36,338 nucleotides of DNA from an uncultured Eubacteriales bacterium (GTDB lineage: Bacteria; Bacillota; Clostridia; Oscillospirales; CAG-382): NCBI GenBank assembly GCA_934444485.1, contig CAKSCN010000006.1, forward strand, positions 1 to 36,338. The letters run 5' to 3'. The notes beneath the pieces are model-generated. The model saw only the letters and a list, made by a program, of their open reading frames with translations, did no database searches and had not been told where the DNA came from. Below are positions 16,455-24,113 of the stretch, piece by piece. The position numbers were made by a program, and so were the translations under genes. The first letter of the stretch is position 1, and every line of letters begins with the position of its first letter.

Positions 16455-18866
16455 TTACTTTGCGTTTACGCTGAGCGTAAGCTTGTTGGATTCCTTGTAG
16501 GGCTTGAAGAGCATATATACCATAACCGCAACAACTGCGAGAGCCGCAACAAGACCTATAACATTGAGGTTTCCTGTAAATGCAGAGCCTATCTGGTAGA
16601 TTACGAGAGACATGCAGTAAGCAAAGCCGCACTGATATCCAATAGCGAACCATGTCCACTTTGCGCTGTTCATCTCACGCTTGATAGCACCGATTGCCGC
16701 AAAGCAAGGTGCGCAGAGGAGGTTAAATACGAGGAACGAGTAAGCCGCAAGCTGAGACATACCCTCGAAGTCGAGGACTCCGAATACGCCGACAACCTCT
16801 TCCTTTGCAACGAGACCCATGATGGTTGCAATGGTAGCCTTGATGTTGCCGAAGCCGAGCGGGCTGAAGATCCAGCAGATAGCACCGCCGATTACGCCGA
16901 GGATACTGCTCTCGAGTTCCATATCGGGATCGAAGCCGAATGCACCGTCAACGAATCCGAATACGGAGCCTGCCCAGATGATGATAGAGGAGAGAAGGAT
17001 TATCGTACCTGCCTTCTTGATGAATGCGGAGGCACGCTCCCACATGGAACGGAGAAGGTTGGAGATTGTGGGAAGGTGGTAAGCCGGAAGCTCCATAACG
17101 AAGGGAGCGGGGTCGCCGGCGAACATCTTTGTCTTCTTAAGCATGATACCGGAAACGATTATTGCGAAGATACCCACGAAGTAAGCACTCGGTGCTACCC
17201 ACCATGCATTGTGGAACAGAGCGGAAGCGATAAGCGCTATGATAGGAAGCTTTGCACCGCAGGGGATAAAGGTTGTGGTCATAATGGTCATACGGCGGTC
17301 ACGCTCATTCTCAATTGTACGGGACGCCATGACGCCGGGAACTCCGCAGCCCGTACCGATGAGCATCGGGATAAAGGACTTACCGGAAAGACCAAACTTG
17401 CGGAATATTCTGTCCATTACGAATGCGATACGAGCCATGTAGCCGCACGCTTCGAGGAAAGCAAGGAGGAGGAAGAGAACGAGCATCTGAGGTACGAAGC
17501 CGAGAACCGCACCGACGCCGCCGACGATACCGTCGAGGATAAGGCCGTTGAGCCATTCGGGAGTGCCTGCCGCCTCAAGACCCTGTTCTACGAAAACAGG
17601 AATACCGGGAATCCAGATACCGTACTCAGAGGTGTCCGGAACACCCTCTGCGTCTTCGCCGACAGCAGCTTCGTAATATTCGGAGATATCATAGCCTGCC
17701 TCAGCGAGAGAATCGGCATATGTGCCGTAAGCTTCGTCGAAAGCGCCGAAGTCGTCTTCTTCAATTGCGCCGAGAAGGTCTTCGGCGCCGATAACGTTTG
17801 CGTCAACCGCATTCTGTACCGTTTCGGTAAGCTCGGGTGTGAAGAGGTTTTCTGCGGCGTATTCGTTTATTGCGTCGTCGTATTCAGCCTGACCGATATC
17901 AAAGGGATGCCAGCCGTCGCCGAACACACCGTCGTTTGCCCAGTCGGTGCCTATCGTACCAATGGTGGATACGGATATGTAGTAAACAAGGAACATTATA
18001 ACCGCAAAAATGGGGAGAGCAAGGAATCTGTTGGTAACAACCTTATCTATCTTATCGGAGGTTGTGAGGGTTCCTGCCGCCTTCTTCTTGTAGCAAGCCT
18101 TCATAAGGGAAGCAATGTAAACGTAACGCTCGTTGGTGATGATGCTCTCCGCGTCGTCGTCAAGCTCCTTCTCTGCGGCCTTGATGTCCTCTTCGATGTG
18201 AGCAAGAACCTTGGAATCTATCTTGAGCTTCTCGAGAACCTTTTCGTCTCTCTCGAAGATCTTTATTGCGTACCATCTCTGCTGTTCCTCGGGAAGTCCG
18301 TGTACAGCCGCCTCCTCAATGTGAGCTATTGCGTGCTCAACCGTGCCGGAGAATGTATGCTGAGGAATTGTCTTACCGTTCTTTGCGGCGTCGATTGCAG
18401 CCTCTGCCGCCTCGAATACACCCTCGTTCTTAAGAGCGGAGATTTCGATTATCTTACAGCCGAGCTGACGGGAAAGCTCTGCGGTGTTTATCTTGTCGCC
18501 GTTCCTGCGGACAACGTCCATCATGTTAATGGCTATGACAACCGGAATGCCGAGCTCTGTGAGCTGTGTCGTGAGGTAAAGGTTACGCTCAAGGTTCGTG
18601 CCGTCGATGATGTTGAGGATTGCGTCGGGTCTTTCACCGATAAGGTAGTTTCTCGCAACAACCTCTTCAAGCGTGTACGGAGACAGCGAGTAAATACCGG
18701 GAAGGTCGGTTACGATAACGCCGTCGTGCTTCTTGAGTTTGCCCTCTTTCTTCTCGACGGTAACGCCGGGCCAGTTTCCGACGAACTGATTTGCGCCCGT
18801 GAGAGCGTTAAAAAGTGTAGTCTTACCGCAGTTGGGGTTTCCGGCAAGTGCTATTCTTATATCCAT
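16455..18866 (-). CDS. feoB: Ferrous iron transporter FeoB with acidic loop insertion
   Basis: GTP-gated Fe(II) importer of the cytoplasmic membrane, 803 residues. The G domain has GNPNCGKTT (9-17), DLPG (54-57) and NMMD (114-117), then a helical domain to about residue 275. Membrane segments begin at about 281. Gate motifs are present (GTGCGVPGVMASRT, and FIPCGAKLP with its Cys). Between the first membrane helix and the next one, residues 310-420 form a strongly acidic, Ala/Tyr-rich insertion that makes this protein longer than most FeoB. It lies 101 bp after feoA, a gap that holds a GTTAG/CTAAC-type operator, so feoB may have extra control. Confidence 0.96.
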   Translation of the reverse strand: MDIRIALAGNPNCGKTTLFNALTGANQFVGNWPGVTVEKKEGKLKKHDGVIVTDLPGIYSLSPYTLEEVVARNYLIGERPDAILNIIDGTNLERNLYLTTQLTELGIPVVIAINMMDVVRRNGDKINTAELSRQLGCKIIEISALKNEGVFEAAEAAIDAAKNGKTIPQHTFSGTVEHAIAHIEEAAVHGLPEEQQRWYAIKIFERDEKVLEKLKIDSKVLAHIEEDIKAAEKELDDDAESIITNERYVYIASLMKACYKKKAAGTLTTSDKIDKVVTNRFLALPIFAVIMFLVYYISVSTIGTIGTDWANDGVFGDGWHPFDIGQAEYDDAINEYAAENLFTPELTETVQNAVDANVIGAEDLLGAIEEDDFGAFDEAYGTYADSLAEAGYDISEYYEAAVGEDAEGVPDTSEYGIWIPGIPVFVEQGLEAAGTPEWLNGLILDGIVGGVGAVLGFVPQMLVLFLLLAFLEACGYMARIAFVMDRIFRKFGLSGKSFIPMLIGTGCGVPGVMASRTIENERDRRMTIMTTTFIPCGAKLPIIALIASALFHNAWWVAPSAYFVGIFAIIVSGIMLKKTKMFAGDPAPFVMELPAYHLPTISNLLRSMWERASAFIKKAGTIILLSSIIIWAGSVFGFVDGAFGFDPDMELESSILGVIGGAICWIFSPLGFGNIKATIATIMGLVAKEEVVGVFGVLDFEGMSQLAAYSFLVFNLLCAPCFAAIGAIKREMNSAKWTWFAIGYQCGFAYCMSLVIYQIGSAFTGNLNVIGLVAALAVVAVMVYMLFKPYKESNKLTLSVNAK

Positions 18867-18890
18867 ATTGGATTCCTCTCTTTCCGTGCA

Positions 18891-18908
18891 GGTTATCTCA
18901 AACTAACC
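18891..18908 (-). promoter_or_regulatory. Operator-like site in the feoA-feoB gap
   Basis: GGTTAT-N6-CTAACC, one mismatch from the site GGTTAG-N6-CTAACC found twice at the operon promoter. A small hairpin (GCGGC-AGGA-GCCGC on the minus strand) lies just upstream. No clear promoter is visible, so the site could act as a roadblock or be weak. Confidence 0.45.
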
Positions 18909-18967
18909 GGCACATTAAATTTCTGCGGCTCCTGCCGCTCTTTGAAATGCTTACCTTACCGTGAGTC

Positions 18968-19189
18968 TTACTCGACCTCGATCATTTCGGCGTCGCCTTT
19001 TCTTATGGAAAGCTCATAGCCTCTGACCGTTACTTCGATGGGATCTCCGAGGGGAGCTACCTTTCTGACGTGTACGTCAACGCCCTTTGTGATTCCCATG
19101 TCCATGATTCTTCTCTTTACGGCACCCTCGCCGTGAAGCTTGACGACCTTTACATTGTCGCCGATTGCAACCTGTCTGAGTGTTTTCAT
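18968..19189 (-). CDS. feoA: FeoA-family SH3-like protein, second in operon
   Basis: 73 residues, cytoplasmic. It matches the FeoA domain: DNVKVVKLHGEGAVKRRIMDMGITKG, in which RRIMDMGI is the family hallmark, then VRKVAPLGDPIEVTVRGYELSIRKGDAEMIEV. FeoA is thought to bind or modulate FeoB. It is preceded by AAGGAGG and lies 35 bp after the other feoA-like gene. Two separate feoA genes in front of feoB are common in Clostridia. Confidence 0.95.
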   Translation of the reverse strand: MKTLRQVAIGDNVKVVKLHGEGAVKRRIMDMGITKGVDVHVRKVAPLGDPIEVTVRGYELSIRKGDAEMIEVE

Positions 19190-19224
19190 ATATATTTACC
19201 TCCTTAAAAAATACGTCGATAAGT

Positions 19225-19437
19225 TTACACCATGATTTTTCTCGCCATTTCCTCGCTTATGGCAATTCTCGCTTCTTTTACGTTCACAATGATGTTTCCC
19301 GCAAGAGTGCTTATTATTGTCACCGTTCCTCCGACGACAAAGCCGAGATTTTCAAGGTGTTTCTTTACTTCGGGAGTTCCTCCGATTTTCTTTATCGTGT
19401 TTTCCTCGCCGACATTCGCCAATACCAAAGGCATCAT
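19225..19437 (-). CDS. feoA: FeoA-family SH3-like protein, first in operon
   Basis: 70 residues when started at ATG 19437, which follows AAAGGA at 11 nt; an in-frame extension of 29 residues to 19524 runs over an operator and lacks family similarity. FeoA features are PLVLANVGEENTIKKIGG, KKHLENLGFVVG and a C-terminal NVKEARIAISEEMARKIMV. It is more divergent than the second copy. It is the first gene of the iron-uptake operon, directly behind the promoter and operators. Confidence 0.9.
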   Translation of the reverse strand: MMPLVLANVGEENTIKKIGGTPEVKKHLENLGFVVGGTVTIISTLAGNIIVNVKEARIAISEEMARKIMV

Positions 19438-19512
19438 ACGCTGTTCATTCCTTTCGTGCGGCACGGCGCACCGTTTTTTTCGAGGGTTCTTTGTCTTTTC
19501 GCCGTCAATTGC

Positions 19513-19530
19513 GGTTAGAAACAACTAACC
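19513..19530 (-). promoter_or_regulatory. Metal-repressor-like operator 1 of feo
   Basis: Perfect inverted repeat GGTTAG-AAACAA-CTAACC in the feo leader, about 45 bp downstream of the predicted -10. Half-sites resemble those of DtxR-family iron repressors but are spaced 6 bp apart rather than 1. Confidence 0.65.
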
Positions 19531-19546
19531 AAAACGGCAAATCTAC

Positions 19547-19564
19547 GGTTAGCTCTCACTAACC
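19547..19564 (-). promoter_or_regulatory. Metal-repressor-like operator 2 of feo, at the start site
   Basis: Perfect inverted repeat GGTTAG-CTCTCA-CTAACC (7 bp per arm counting the outer C/G). It begins 8 bp after the -10 on the minus strand, so it covers the expected start of transcription, the classic place for repression. Confidence 0.7.
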
Positions 19565-19571
19565 GCATGAT

Positions 19572-19600
19572 ATTGTAGCACCGCCGGGTTGATTTGTCAA
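19572..19600 (-). promoter_or_regulatory. feo operon promoter
   Basis: On the minus strand, perfect TTGACA (19595-19600), 17-bp spacer and TACAAT (19572-19577) preceded by TGC, giving an extended -10. Confidence 0.85.
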
Positions 19601-19654
19601 GGCTTTTTTCGCATTTTTTGACGGTATACGGCATTTTCAGCGTTTCGACAATAA

Positions 19655-19672
19655 AGTTAGACGAGGCTAACT
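19655..19672. promoter_or_regulatory. Operator-like site 3, between feo and the diguanylate cyclase
   Basis: AGTTAG-ACGAGG-CTAACT, the same 6-bp spacing as the other feo sites. It lies 55 bp upstream of the feo -35 and 93 bp upstream of the cyclase -35, so it could serve either gene. The rest of the 411-bp gap 19438-19848 is explained by these sites and two promoters. Confidence 0.5.
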
Positions 19673-19764
19673 CCGGCGTTGTGCAAAATAAATATATCCT
19701 CCCTGCACCGAGGCGGTTTTCGTAAAGCGGAGACTTTCGTGTCGGGGATATTTAAAAATGTCGG

Positions 19765-19793
19765 TTGAAATATTCAAACATTGACGGTATAAT
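19765..19793 (+). promoter_or_regulatory. Promoter of the diguanylate cyclase gene
   Basis: TTGAAA (19765-19770), 17-bp spacer, TATAAT (19788-19793), about 55 bp before the predicted start codon. Confidence 0.75.
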
Positions 19794-19848
19794 TATTCTT
19801 TGCAGGCGTAAATATGTGGCGTGTCCGCCGGGAAAGGAATGATGAAAT

Positions 19849-21240
19849 TTGCAGTCACGCAAGCAATTCAACGGTTCAACCTTCGACCGCTGTCATTTTG
19901 CGGCGCTTATTCTGCTCGAAATACTTTTGTCGTTCACCTTTTTGGGGTACATTCATCTGCCACTGATAACGGTAACGACGGCGTACATTCCGGTTCTTCT
20001 TGCCGGGTGTCTTCTCGGTCCCATGCAGGCGACGGTTCTCGGCTTCGTGTTCGGACTCACGAGTATGTACAAGGCGTCCGCTTCGTATGTTATATACGCC
20101 GACATGATATTCTCGCCTTTTGTGAGCGGAAATCCCGTCGGAAGCATAATTCTCAGCATCGGCTCACGCACACTTTTCGGATTTCTGACAGGCATCGCCT
20201 TTTACTTTGCGAAAAAAACCTCACGTCCCCGTCTTTTCATCGGAATAATATCCGCTCTGGGTGCGGCGGCTCAGGGGTTTATCGTCCTTGCGGCGCTCTT
20301 CGTGACGTTCCCCGACATGGCGCACGAATATCTTGCGGTATACCGTTTCGGCCCGAACGACGTACTTCTTGCCGCAGTGAACGTCATCATCTGCGAGGCG
20401 GCATACGCCGTATCTCTTCACCCCGGCGTGAAAAAGCTCAAACACGGAATAGACCGCTACGACAGCTACCCGAGCGTCGGTTCTCAAAAGCGCAAGCTGT
20501 TTGCCGCATCATCGCTTCTTCTTCTCGCAGTCACCTTCTCGGCGGCGTTCTACTTTGCGAACCGCACTCTCTATATGCTCGGGAAGCACGGTGTGGCGGT
20601 TTCGGTTACGATGTTCTCGGACCTTATTCATTTGCAGGTACAGTTCCTTGCGGCGACGCTTTCAGTCATTACGATAATACTTATGCTTCTCGTCGTCGGC
20701 TACAGGTATATGACCTACAAGGAATACATAGGTGAGCTTGACTCCCTCACCGACGTCATGGGACGCAGAATGTTTCTCAGACTCTGCGAAAAGCTTCTCG
20801 GAGAAGCACGAGGCGACTCACAGGGAGGATGGTTTCTGTTCATCGACGTAGATTGCTTCAAGGAGATAAACGACACTCTCGGTCATCCCGTCGGAGACAT
20901 GGTGCTTCGCAAAATAGCCGAAGCGCTCAAAGAAGCATTTTCCGACTGCGGCTCGATAGGCAGAGTAGGCGGAGACGAATTTGCGGCAATTACCGACTCA
21001 AATCTTCCGCAAAGCGAGCTTGAAAAGAGGCTCGACGTTTTTCTCGAAAGCATTTCTCACCTTCTCCCGAACGAACGCAGAGTGAGCTGCAGCATAGGCG
21101 TCTGCCACTTTGAGCCGCCGGTTGACATGACCTCCCTCATCGCCGACACCGACCGCTTCCTCTACGAAGCGAAAAAGCGAGGCAAGGCGTGCTACGTGAT
21201 AGGAGAACACGCACCTGCCGCAGAGGCTGACAGAGCGTAA
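19849..21240 (+). CDS. Membrane diguanylate cyclase (GGDEF) with ECF S-component-like sensor region
   Basis: Predicted to make cyclic di-GMP from two GTP. The 463-residue protein has a multi-helix membrane half: residues 15-190 contain HLPLITVTTAYIPVLLAGCL, LGPMQATVLGFVFGLTSM and FGFLTGIAFYF, the look of an ECF vitamin-transporter S component. Two more helices follow (about 216-236 and 262-285), then a GGDEF domain from residue 296 (LDSLTDVMGRR) with the active RVGGDEF at 372-378. The usual inhibitory RxxD site just before it is absent, so product inhibition is probably lost. The start is TTG at 19849, with AAAGGA 10 nt before; an ATG nearby is out of frame. It diverges from feo. The ligand is unknown. 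Confidence 0.88.
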   Translation: MQSRKQFNGSTFDRCHFAALILLEILLSFTFLGYIHLPLITVTTAYIPVLLAGCLLGPMQATVLGFVFGLTSMYKASASYVIYADMIFSPFVSGNPVGSIILSIGSRTLFGFLTGIAFYFAKKTSRPRLFIGIISALGAAAQGFIVLAALFVTFPDMAHEYLAVYRFGPNDVLLAAVNVIICEAAYAVSLHPGVKKLKHGIDRYDSYPSVGSQKRKLFAASSLLLLAVTFSAAFYFANRTLYMLGKHGVAVSVTMFSDLIHLQVQFLAATLSVITIILMLLVVGYRYMTYKEYIGELDSLTDVMGRRMFLRLCEKLLGEARGDSQGGWFLFIDVDCFKEINDTLGHPVGDMVLRKIAEALKEAFSDCGSIGRVGGDEFAAITDSNLPQSELEKRLDVFLESISHLLPNERRVSCSIGVCHFEPPVDMTSLIADTDRFLYEAKKRGKACYVIGEHAPAAEADRA

Positions 21241-21252
21241 ACAATAAAGTAA

Positions 21253-21300
21253 AACCGTCGGATTTCCGCAAGGGACTGTTCCGGCGGTTATTTATATATA
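21253..21300 (+). terminator. Terminator of the diguanylate cyclase gene
   Basis: Stem AACCGTCGGA / TCCGGCGGTT with an inner TTCC-GCAA-GGGA helix, then a T/A-rich run (ATTTATATATA). The tail is not a pure T tract. Confidence 0.6.
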
Positions 21301-21335
21301 TTTATATATTCCGTATTCTCCGCAGTGCGCCGCAC

Positions 21336-22136
21336 TCACCTTTTCCCGTACTCCGAGGGAGGCACGCCGCAGTGCTTCTTAAACACTCTCGAAAAGTAGA
21401 GCGGATCGGAATATCCCACGCTTCTCGCCACGTTCTCCACCGTTTCGCAGTCACGGCACAGCTCCGCTTCGGCGACGGAAAGCCTTGTGTGCGTGAGGTA
21501 TTCGCCGAAGGTCGTTCCCGTTTCACGGCTGAAAATGCGGCTTAAATACTTCGGCGTTATTCCGAGGTGTGCGGCGGCGTCCGAAAGTCCAATATGTGCG
21601 GCGTAGTTTGCACGGATATACCGGCGGCACTCGGCAACGTAGGCGTTCTCGGAGTCATGACGGGGCGTCCCGCTTTTTATGAGTGCGAGTATGCCGTAAA
21701 ACACCGACAGCATACGGAAGTCCGAAGTCTCCCCCGGGTTCCCGAAAAGCCCGTCAAAGGCGTCGGACACTCTCGTTTTATACGGTGCAAACGAAAAGAA
21801 TCTCGGAAGCTCGGGGTATGGGTCACCGGTGTAATTTATCCAAAGGTGACGGTGACTTTCGCCGCATTCGAGCATTGTTTCACAGTACTCCTCACCCATT
21901 CTCACGCTTGCCGCATCTCCGCACGAAAGCTTTGCCGTTTCTCCGCCGCAGGAAAAGGTGCAGACACCTCCGAGAATAAAGTGTATCTGGTTGCGGTCGG
22001 CACGCTTTTCGACCACCTTTCCGCTTTTCGGCACGCTTCTTCCGACCTCTGCGACTTTCACGCCGTTAGGTGAGTAAACTTCGTCGATATCGAGGATATA
22101 TTCCATGAGATCGTTTTTGTGATAAATATACGCCAT
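21336..22136 (-). CDS. AraC-family transcriptional regulator
   Basis: 266 residues. The N-terminal cupin-like ligand domain (RNQIHFILGGVCTFSCGGE, GDAASVRMGEEY, HRHLWINYTG) is of the sugar-sensing AraC type. The C-terminal double HTH runs from about residue 165 (YIRANYAAHIGLSDAAAHLG, YLSRIFSRETGTTFGEYL) and ends in the hallmark VARSVGYSDPLYFSRVFKKHCGVPPSEY. It diverges from the glycosidase-like gene over a 179-bp gap with its own promoter, a standard layout for local control of a carbohydrate gene. The inducer is unknown. Confidence 0.93.
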   Translation of the reverse strand: MAYIYHKNDLMEYILDIDEVYSPNGVKVAEVGRSVPKSGKVVEKRADRNQIHFILGGVCTFSCGGETAKLSCGDAASVRMGEEYCETMLECGESHRHLWINYTGDPYPELPRFFSFAPYKTRVSDAFDGLFGNPGETSDFRMLSVFYGILALIKSGTPRHDSENAYVAECRRYIRANYAAHIGLSDAAAHLGITPKYLSRIFSRETGTTFGEYLTHTRLSVAEAELCRDCETVENVARSVGYSDPLYFSRVFKKHCGVPPSEYGKR

Positions 22137-22176
22137 TCCGCAAACTCCTTTATACAGATACTCTTTTCAGATATTT

Positions 22177-22205
22177 ATTGTACCACAAAGCGTGTGCCGT
22201 GTCAA
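22177..22205 (-). promoter_or_regulatory. Promoter of the AraC regulator gene
   Basis: On the minus strand, perfect TTGACA (22200-22205), 17-bp spacer, TACAAT (22177-22182), about 40 bp before the start. Confidence 0.8.
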
Positions 22206-22229
22206 GCAAAAGAAGCGGAAATAATCCAT

Positions 22230-22276
22230 ATTGAGTGAGAATGCGTGCATTTACCGATTGAGTGTTTCGTGGTAAA
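22230..22276 (+). promoter_or_regulatory. Repeated elements before the glycosidase-like gene, candidate AraC sites
   Basis: Direct repeats ATTGAGTG at 22230-22237 and 22257-22264 (27 bp apart), and an inverted pair TTTACC (22250-22255) / GGTAAA (22271-22276). AraC activators often bind direct repeats just before a weak promoter, and no good -35/-10 pair is visible for this gene. Confidence 0.4.
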
Positions 22277-22315
22277 CTTGTGTCAGTTAACGACAACAGG
22301 CAAAGGAGAACGGAA

Positions 22316-23854
22316 ATGGACACATCAAAGCTTATCAAGACAAGCGTAAATCTCATTCCCGACACCGTCAACACCTCCCCCGACTATTTCTGCACGTGGC
22401 AGGCGCAGCTTTACCGCTGCAACGACGCAGGTCCTCAGGGTCAGCGAGACTGCATGACCGAAACCGACGTATTCGGCACAGGGGACGAGGACGCTGACCG
22501 CAGAATAGGCAGAGGCTGGGCGGCGCACCTTTACAAGGAGGCACGGAGAGACCTCATTTACCTCATGGACGACTGCTGGGACGTGCCGATAGGCGGACTT
22601 CAGGGAAAGCACCCGATGTACGGCAGCCAGATTCTTATGAAAGACAAATTCCCGTCGTTTTACGGCGAGGGCGAGGACTTCGACGCCGAAAGAAACGTTG
22701 CTGCGATGACAAAGCTTTCCGAGAAGGTGAAGTCCCTCGGTTGGAGGGGCATAGGCGGCTGGATATGCGTTGAAAAGTCGCCGCTTGCTGTTGAAAAGAC
22801 CGACGAGGAATACTGGAGCGAGCGCCTTAAATGGTCCGACCGTGCAGGGTGGCTCTATTGGAAGTGCGACTGGGGTGCGGACTGCAACCGCTATGAAATA
22901 AGAAAGCTCATCACCGATCTTCGCTTTAAGTACGCAAAGAATCTCACCGTCGAGCAGGCGATGACCGTCGATATTATTCCCTACTCCGACGCCTACAGGA
23001 CATATGATGTCTTCACGCTTCTTGCGATACCGATAACCATGCAGAAGCTTGCGGCAGACCTTGTTTACGACGTCGCCCCGGGACATCTCGGATACATCAA
23101 CTGCATGGACGAGGTGTACACTGCGGCGGCTCTCGGCTGTGCGATAGACGTAACCCGTCACGATATGACAGGTGCGGACGGCACAGGTATACTCCCCGAC
23201 GGCAGACCCGACCCGTCGTTCCCGAATCTGCACAGGAGGCTCAAGACAAAGACCCGTGAGGTAACGAGAACCGTCCGCTGGCACAGGATAGCGCCGGCAT
23301 TTTCCGTAAACGGAAGCGAAACTTTCATTGACACGAATATGCTCTGCGACTACTGGGACGTTGTCGATCAGAAGAGTGAGATTGAAGCGTGGTGGAAGTA
23401 CGTTGACGGCGACAGAATAGAGCGTGAGGGACCTGCACGCATCTGCCGTGGACTCTCCCCAACGGAGATTGAACCCGACAGTGAGGGATTCGTTCCCTTT
23501 GCGGTGAGCGCACTTCATCCTTGCGGTGCGGCGTCGATAGCGACTCTTGCGAGAACACAGGGCAGACGGTATTTCACGCCGCTTTGCAACGTGACGCAGG
23601 ACGTAAAGGATGCGGAGCTTATCGGTGTGTTCGGTTACTACAAGAGTCTCACGCTGACAGGCACCGCCGTAAAGTCCTCATCACGCATACTCATGCAGGA
23701 TATCTGCGCCGAAAGGGCATATGACGTCACAGCTCTTTGCGAAGTGAGCGACGGGAAGCTTATAATTCCGGGCGAGCTTATCACCGCTGTCGGCACCGAG
23801 ATGAACACCGAGGGAGAAACCGCAGAGCCGGGGGTAGTCATAAAGATTTCGTAA
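22316..23854 (+). CDS. Putative glycoside hydrolase, TIM-barrel type, distantly like GH27/GH36; family not recognised
   Basis: 512 residues, no signal peptide, so cytoplasmic. I cannot place it in a named family. Features suggesting an alpha-galactosidase-like retaining hydrolase are the acidic/aromatic segment MDDCWDVPIGG (84-94); GWLYWKCDWG, where Asp185 fits the nucleophile of clan GH-D enzymes (K-x-D pattern); and AIDVTRHDMTG, where Asp283 could be the acid/base. The end is a beta-like domain (DVTALCEVSDGKLIIPGE). Start ATG 22316 follows AAAGGAG at 7 nt; an upstream in-frame start at 22262 has no ribosome site. It diverges from an AraC regulator. Its last 51 bp are duplicated 214 bp downstream. 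The substrate is unknown. Confidence 0.7.
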   Translation: MDTSKLIKTSVNLIPDTVNTSPDYFCTWQAQLYRCNDAGPQGQRDCMTETDVFGTGDEDADRRIGRGWAAHLYKEARRDLIYLMDDCWDVPIGGLQGKHPMYGSQILMKDKFPSFYGEGEDFDAERNVAAMTKLSEKVKSLGWRGIGGWICVEKSPLAVEKTDEEYWSERLKWSDRAGWLYWKCDWGADCNRYEIRKLITDLRFKYAKNLTVEQAMTVDIIPYSDAYRTYDVFTLLAIPITMQKLAADLVYDVAPGHLGYINCMDEVYTAAALGCAIDVTRHDMTGADGTGILPDGRPDPSFPNLHRRLKTKTREVTRTVRWHRIAPAFSVNGSETFIDTNMLCDYWDVVDQKSEIEAWWKYVDGDRIEREGPARICRGLSPTEIEPDSEGFVPFAVSALHPCGAASIATLARTQGRRYFTPLCNVTQDVKDAELIGVFGYYKSLTLTGTAVKSSSRILMQDICAERAYDVTALCEVSDGKLIIPGELITAVGTEMNTEGETAEPGVVIKIS

Positions 23855-23855
23855 G
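23804..23855 (+). repeat. Direct repeat, copy A: 3' end of the glycosidase-like gene
   Basis: The last 51 bp of the coding sequence recur at 24018-24068 with two mismatches, and both copies are followed by the same AGGGGGAACTACGCTCCCC hairpin; copy A has 9-10 extra bases in between. Confidence 0.9.
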
Positions 23856-23903
23856 ACTCTCGCAAGGGGGAACTACGCTCCCCCCTTACGCTATCCCCCT
23901 CGC

Positions 23904-23946
23904 AGATTCGTTCGCTCGCACCAAAAGCTCACGCTTTTGCGAATCT
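23904..23946. repeat. Long imperfect hairpin
   Basis: AGATTCG (23904-23910) pairs with CGAATCT (23940-23946), and inside it CAAAAGC (23922-23928) pairs with GCTTTTG (23933-23939). It has no T tract and looks like a palindromic intergenic repeat unit rather than a terminator. Confidence 0.6.
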
Positions 23947-23998
23947 AAAGGTGAAAAATCCGTGGCGCATGTCCCCGAATTTTTCGGAGTAAATTATA

Positions 23999-24015
23999 TT
24001 CCGCCTGCGGCGGAA
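23999..24015. repeat. GC-rich palindrome
   Basis: TTCCGCC-TGC-GGCGGAA, a perfect 7-bp inverted repeat, directly before repeat copy B and after AAATTATA. Probably part of a dispersed intergenic repeat family. Confidence 0.65.
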
Positions 24016-24017
24016 GC

Positions 24018-24068
24018 AACACCGAGGGCAAAACCGCAGAGCCGGGGGTAGTCATAAAGATTTCGTAA
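24018..24068 (+). repeat. Direct repeat, copy B: displaced 3' gene end
   Basis: Duplicate of 23804-23855, including the stop codon, lying in the 559-bp gap before the esterase gene. It is a non-coding relic here. Confidence 0.9.
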
Positions 24069-24113
24069 AGGGGGAACTACGCTCCCCATTATCATAATAC
24101 AGATAATACAGAA

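Noticed and set aside
23864..23887. Terminator directly after the glycosidase-like gene
   Set aside because: A GC-rich hairpin is present (AAGGGGG/CCCCCTT), but no T tract follows it; the hairpin at 24114-24147 is a better candidate.
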